Below are positions 16,375 to 18,206 of a stretch of DNA of 18,206 nt, piece by piece. The notes below the pieces were generated by a model. The model did no database searches. It was not told where the DNA came from and worked only from the letters and a program-made list of their open reading frames with translations. Within the stretch, counting starts at the first letter, position 1. Each line of letters begins with the position of its first letter. The stretch lies in contig JAAAUF010000124.1 in assembly GCA_015499985.1 (NCBI GenBank), forward strand, positions 43,977-62,182, written 5' to 3'. Source of the DNA: Haplosporangium gracile (lineage: Eukaryota > Mortierellomycota > Mortierellomycetes > Mortierellales > Mortierellaceae). The translations under genes were made by a program, and so were the position numbers.

Positions 16375-17942
16375 TTGGGGGTAGTTGGAATCTGGAGTTG
16401 ATCGAGAGAAGGGTGGAAGGAATGAGAGGTGTTTGCTGGTTGGTTGAGGGGAACTATTGGAGGGAAAGTGAAGAGAAGAGAGGAGAAGAGAGGAGAAGAA
16501 AGGAAAGGAATGGCAAAGAGAAGAAGAGGGGAGTCAGTATTAGGAGGAAGATGCATGGCCAATGTACAAAAGCCCATGTATGATGTGGTCTGGCCCCCCT
16601 TCTCTCTTCTCCTGACCATTCTGCCCTTTTTTTTTTTTCTATTTTCCACCACTTTGACTACAGCCATCGTCGCCGTAGCTGTGTGCCTGGAAGAGGGAGG
16701 GAGGAGGTGCCTCTTACCCTGGTAATCCTCACCCCCCACCTGCAATTAAAGTCGACCCATACACGTTGTCCCCCTTGATTTTGCACAGACCGTTCTTTCC
16801 TTCCTTTGCCTCGCGCCCATTATTCCTTTTTGAAGAAAAAGCCAGGCTAAGGTAAAACTCAAAAACATTCACACTTGCACAGAAAACGCAACAGAACCGA
16901 GCAAAATATCAACAGAAAAAAGAAACAACACCACACTCGGTAAGTGAACAAGCAGCAAAAGATCTTAAGGGATCCTGAGCAAAAGTGAGGATGCATACAG
17001 TATGAAGTACCAAATATACACCAGGATGGAGACCAGGTCATGCTATACCATGTGCGAGAACCACAATAAAATTAAGCTGAGGGACAGATAGAGAATAAAA
17101 CACATCAACGCCCTCCCCTTGCAGACGGATTCTCTCTTCTCGTTCATAATGATGTTTGTGCGGCTCTCTTTTTCCTTTTTGCCACCTTTTTTTTTTATAG
17201 TTTTCCATACCTTCATGCGCGGCTGCGTAAAAATAAATCTTTCACGGGTCAAAGTTTGAACAACCGATTCCATTTTGCTTTACGCCCACTTTTTTTTTTT
17301 TTTTTTTTGGTCGTTCTTCATTCGCAGAGATAAAAAAAAGAAGAATGAGCGTCCACAGGCGCAAAGTAGGCACAGGCACAGAAAATAGTGCAAAAAAGAG
17401 CGAGCGGTCGTTGAGCTTGCTGACGGTGATGGCAAAGACAAAAAAAAAAAGAATCCCCTCTTGGATCACATTGTCCTTACAAAGGATCAAAAACGTGAGC
17501 ACGGATAATTTCTTTCCTTCATTTCTTCACTGCTTCGCTACTTGTTTGTTGTTTTTCCATTGTGCTACTATCGGCCCACTAAATGTCTGCTACTCGCCCA
17601 GATCAAGATAACATAAACAAACAAATGACAAAGGAAAGCAGAGCAATATTACTTGTTTTTTTTGATGGGGGTGAAGGACGGGGGAGAGGGGTCTTCGGTA
17701 TGACGAAAGCATCCAAGGAAGGGAGGTTGGCATGTCTTTTGTGCGATCCTCATGGTCCAGCAAAAAATGCATACTCATTCGGTATCCTTTTTTTTCTCGG
17801 CTGGAGTAACAGGACTTGGGGGAAGGAAAAAAAAACCCCGCCCCCCACCCTACCTTTTATCGATCACACCAATGCTAGAAAATAATGCCCCGAGGTACTC
17901 CCTATACCCCCTACTTTTCATTCTCTATGCTATTTTACATGG
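16375..17942. other. Long intergenic region upstream of the mannosyltransferase gene
   Basis: No gene is supported in about 1.5 kb. The first 370 bp probably hold the mannosyltransferase promoter and leader: a purine-rich + strand tract at about 16465-16540 is CT-rich in the transcript. Beyond 16746 I see only AT-rich sequence, a T19 run at 17290-17308, and short open frames without domains. The frames at 17345-17611 and 17583-17885 do not look like proteins. Confidence 0.5.
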
Positions 17943-18206
17943 ATGGAGTGCAAGCCCAAAAAAAAAAAGGTAATCCAGAAGAAGGGTGGATGTAACAAAA
18001 GGCAAAGAATTGCTTCCCAAATAGAGTCGAGCTCTTCTCAGTCACCCCGTGGAAGAACTCAAATATCTGTTTGTTGTCGCTTACACAGAAAAACAAGTAA
18101 TATGGAAACTAACCCGGACAATCCTAGCGTGTCTAAATTCGAAAGCAACCACACTCTTAATCCAAGCGAAGAAGAAAAAAATACAACACGGCAAAGAACA
18201 ACCCGC
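17943..18206 (+). CDS. Possible 5' part of a gene running off the window
   Basis: A + strand frame is open from 17886 to the window end without a stop. ATG at 17943 starts MECKPKKKKVIQKK and gives 88 codons so far. A second ATG at 18102 starts METNPDNPSVSKFE and gives 35. The reading is hydrophilic, rich in Lys, Arg, Ser, Asn and Thr, like a disordered N-terminus, and has a basic patch PKKKKV resembling a nuclear localisation signal. No domain is recognised. The start at 18102 is more plausible because its sequence lacks the homopolymer-coded lysines. An open frame of this length can arise by chance. Confidence 0.25.
   Translation, partial: MECKPKKKKVIQKKGGCNKRQRIASQIESSSSQSPRGRTQISVCCRLHRKTSNMETNPDNPSVSKFESNHTLNPSEEEKNTTRQRTTR

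Noticed and set aside
15828..16745. 305-residue - strand frame covering the mannosyltransferase start
   Set aside because: It is out of frame with the catalytic protein and low-complexity over the CT-rich leader, so the upstream part is untranslated sequence.
1..18206. tRNA, rRNA, transposon and CRISPR signals
   Set aside because: Both strands were scanned by eye for T-arm motifs, transposase or reverse-transcriptase motifs, and spaced repeats. Nothing convincing was seen, although by-eye reading can miss degraded elements.

Overview
The window is nuclear DNA from a fungus, most likely a zygomycete-type lineage (Mortierellomycota/Mucoromycota). The evidence is spliceosomal introns with GT..AG ends and CT-rich leaders before start codons, together with a fungus-specific DASH/Dam1 kinetochore subunit (ASK1), a fungal-type GT71 mannosyltransferase, and an MpaB-like oxygenase whose overall look I associate with Mortierella. 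That last point is recollection, not a search. Homopolymer runs and purine/pyrimidine tracts are common between genes.

Layout from left to right: (1) a three-exon gene for a small unrecognised membrane protein, + strand, 446-1450; (2) a broken gene on the - strand, 1680-2571, whose protein is spread over three frames; (3) RPN3, a 26S proteasome lid subunit, + strand, six exons, 3203-5360, with a GC-AG intron; (4) an MpaB/rubber-oxygenase-domain protein, - strand, three exons, 5810-7445; (5) ASK1, + strand, two exons, 7997-10839, with a very long disordered tail; (6) an intronless 1-Cys peroxiredoxin, - strand, 11881-12564; (7) an intronless MNN1-type alpha-mannosyltransferase, - strand, 14536-16374; (8) a weak candidate for the 5' end of another gene, + strand, 17943 to the window edge.

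The genes do not form a pathway or cluster. They are housekeeping genes (proteolysis, chromosome segregation, peroxide detoxification, Golgi glycosylation) plus one probable ER oxygenase. The broken gene/RPN3 and oxygenase/ASK1 pairs are divergent and share promoter regions of about 630 and 550 bp. RPN3/oxygenase and ASK1/peroxiredoxin are convergent. I found no transposon ORF, tRNA, rRNA, CRISPR array or secondary-metabolite cluster. The observations most worth following are the double-frameshifted gene, the GC-AG intron, the long upstream ORF overlapping the RPN3 start codon, the oversized ASK1, and an inverted T22/A26 homopolymer pair. I see no convincing sign of a wholly new system.
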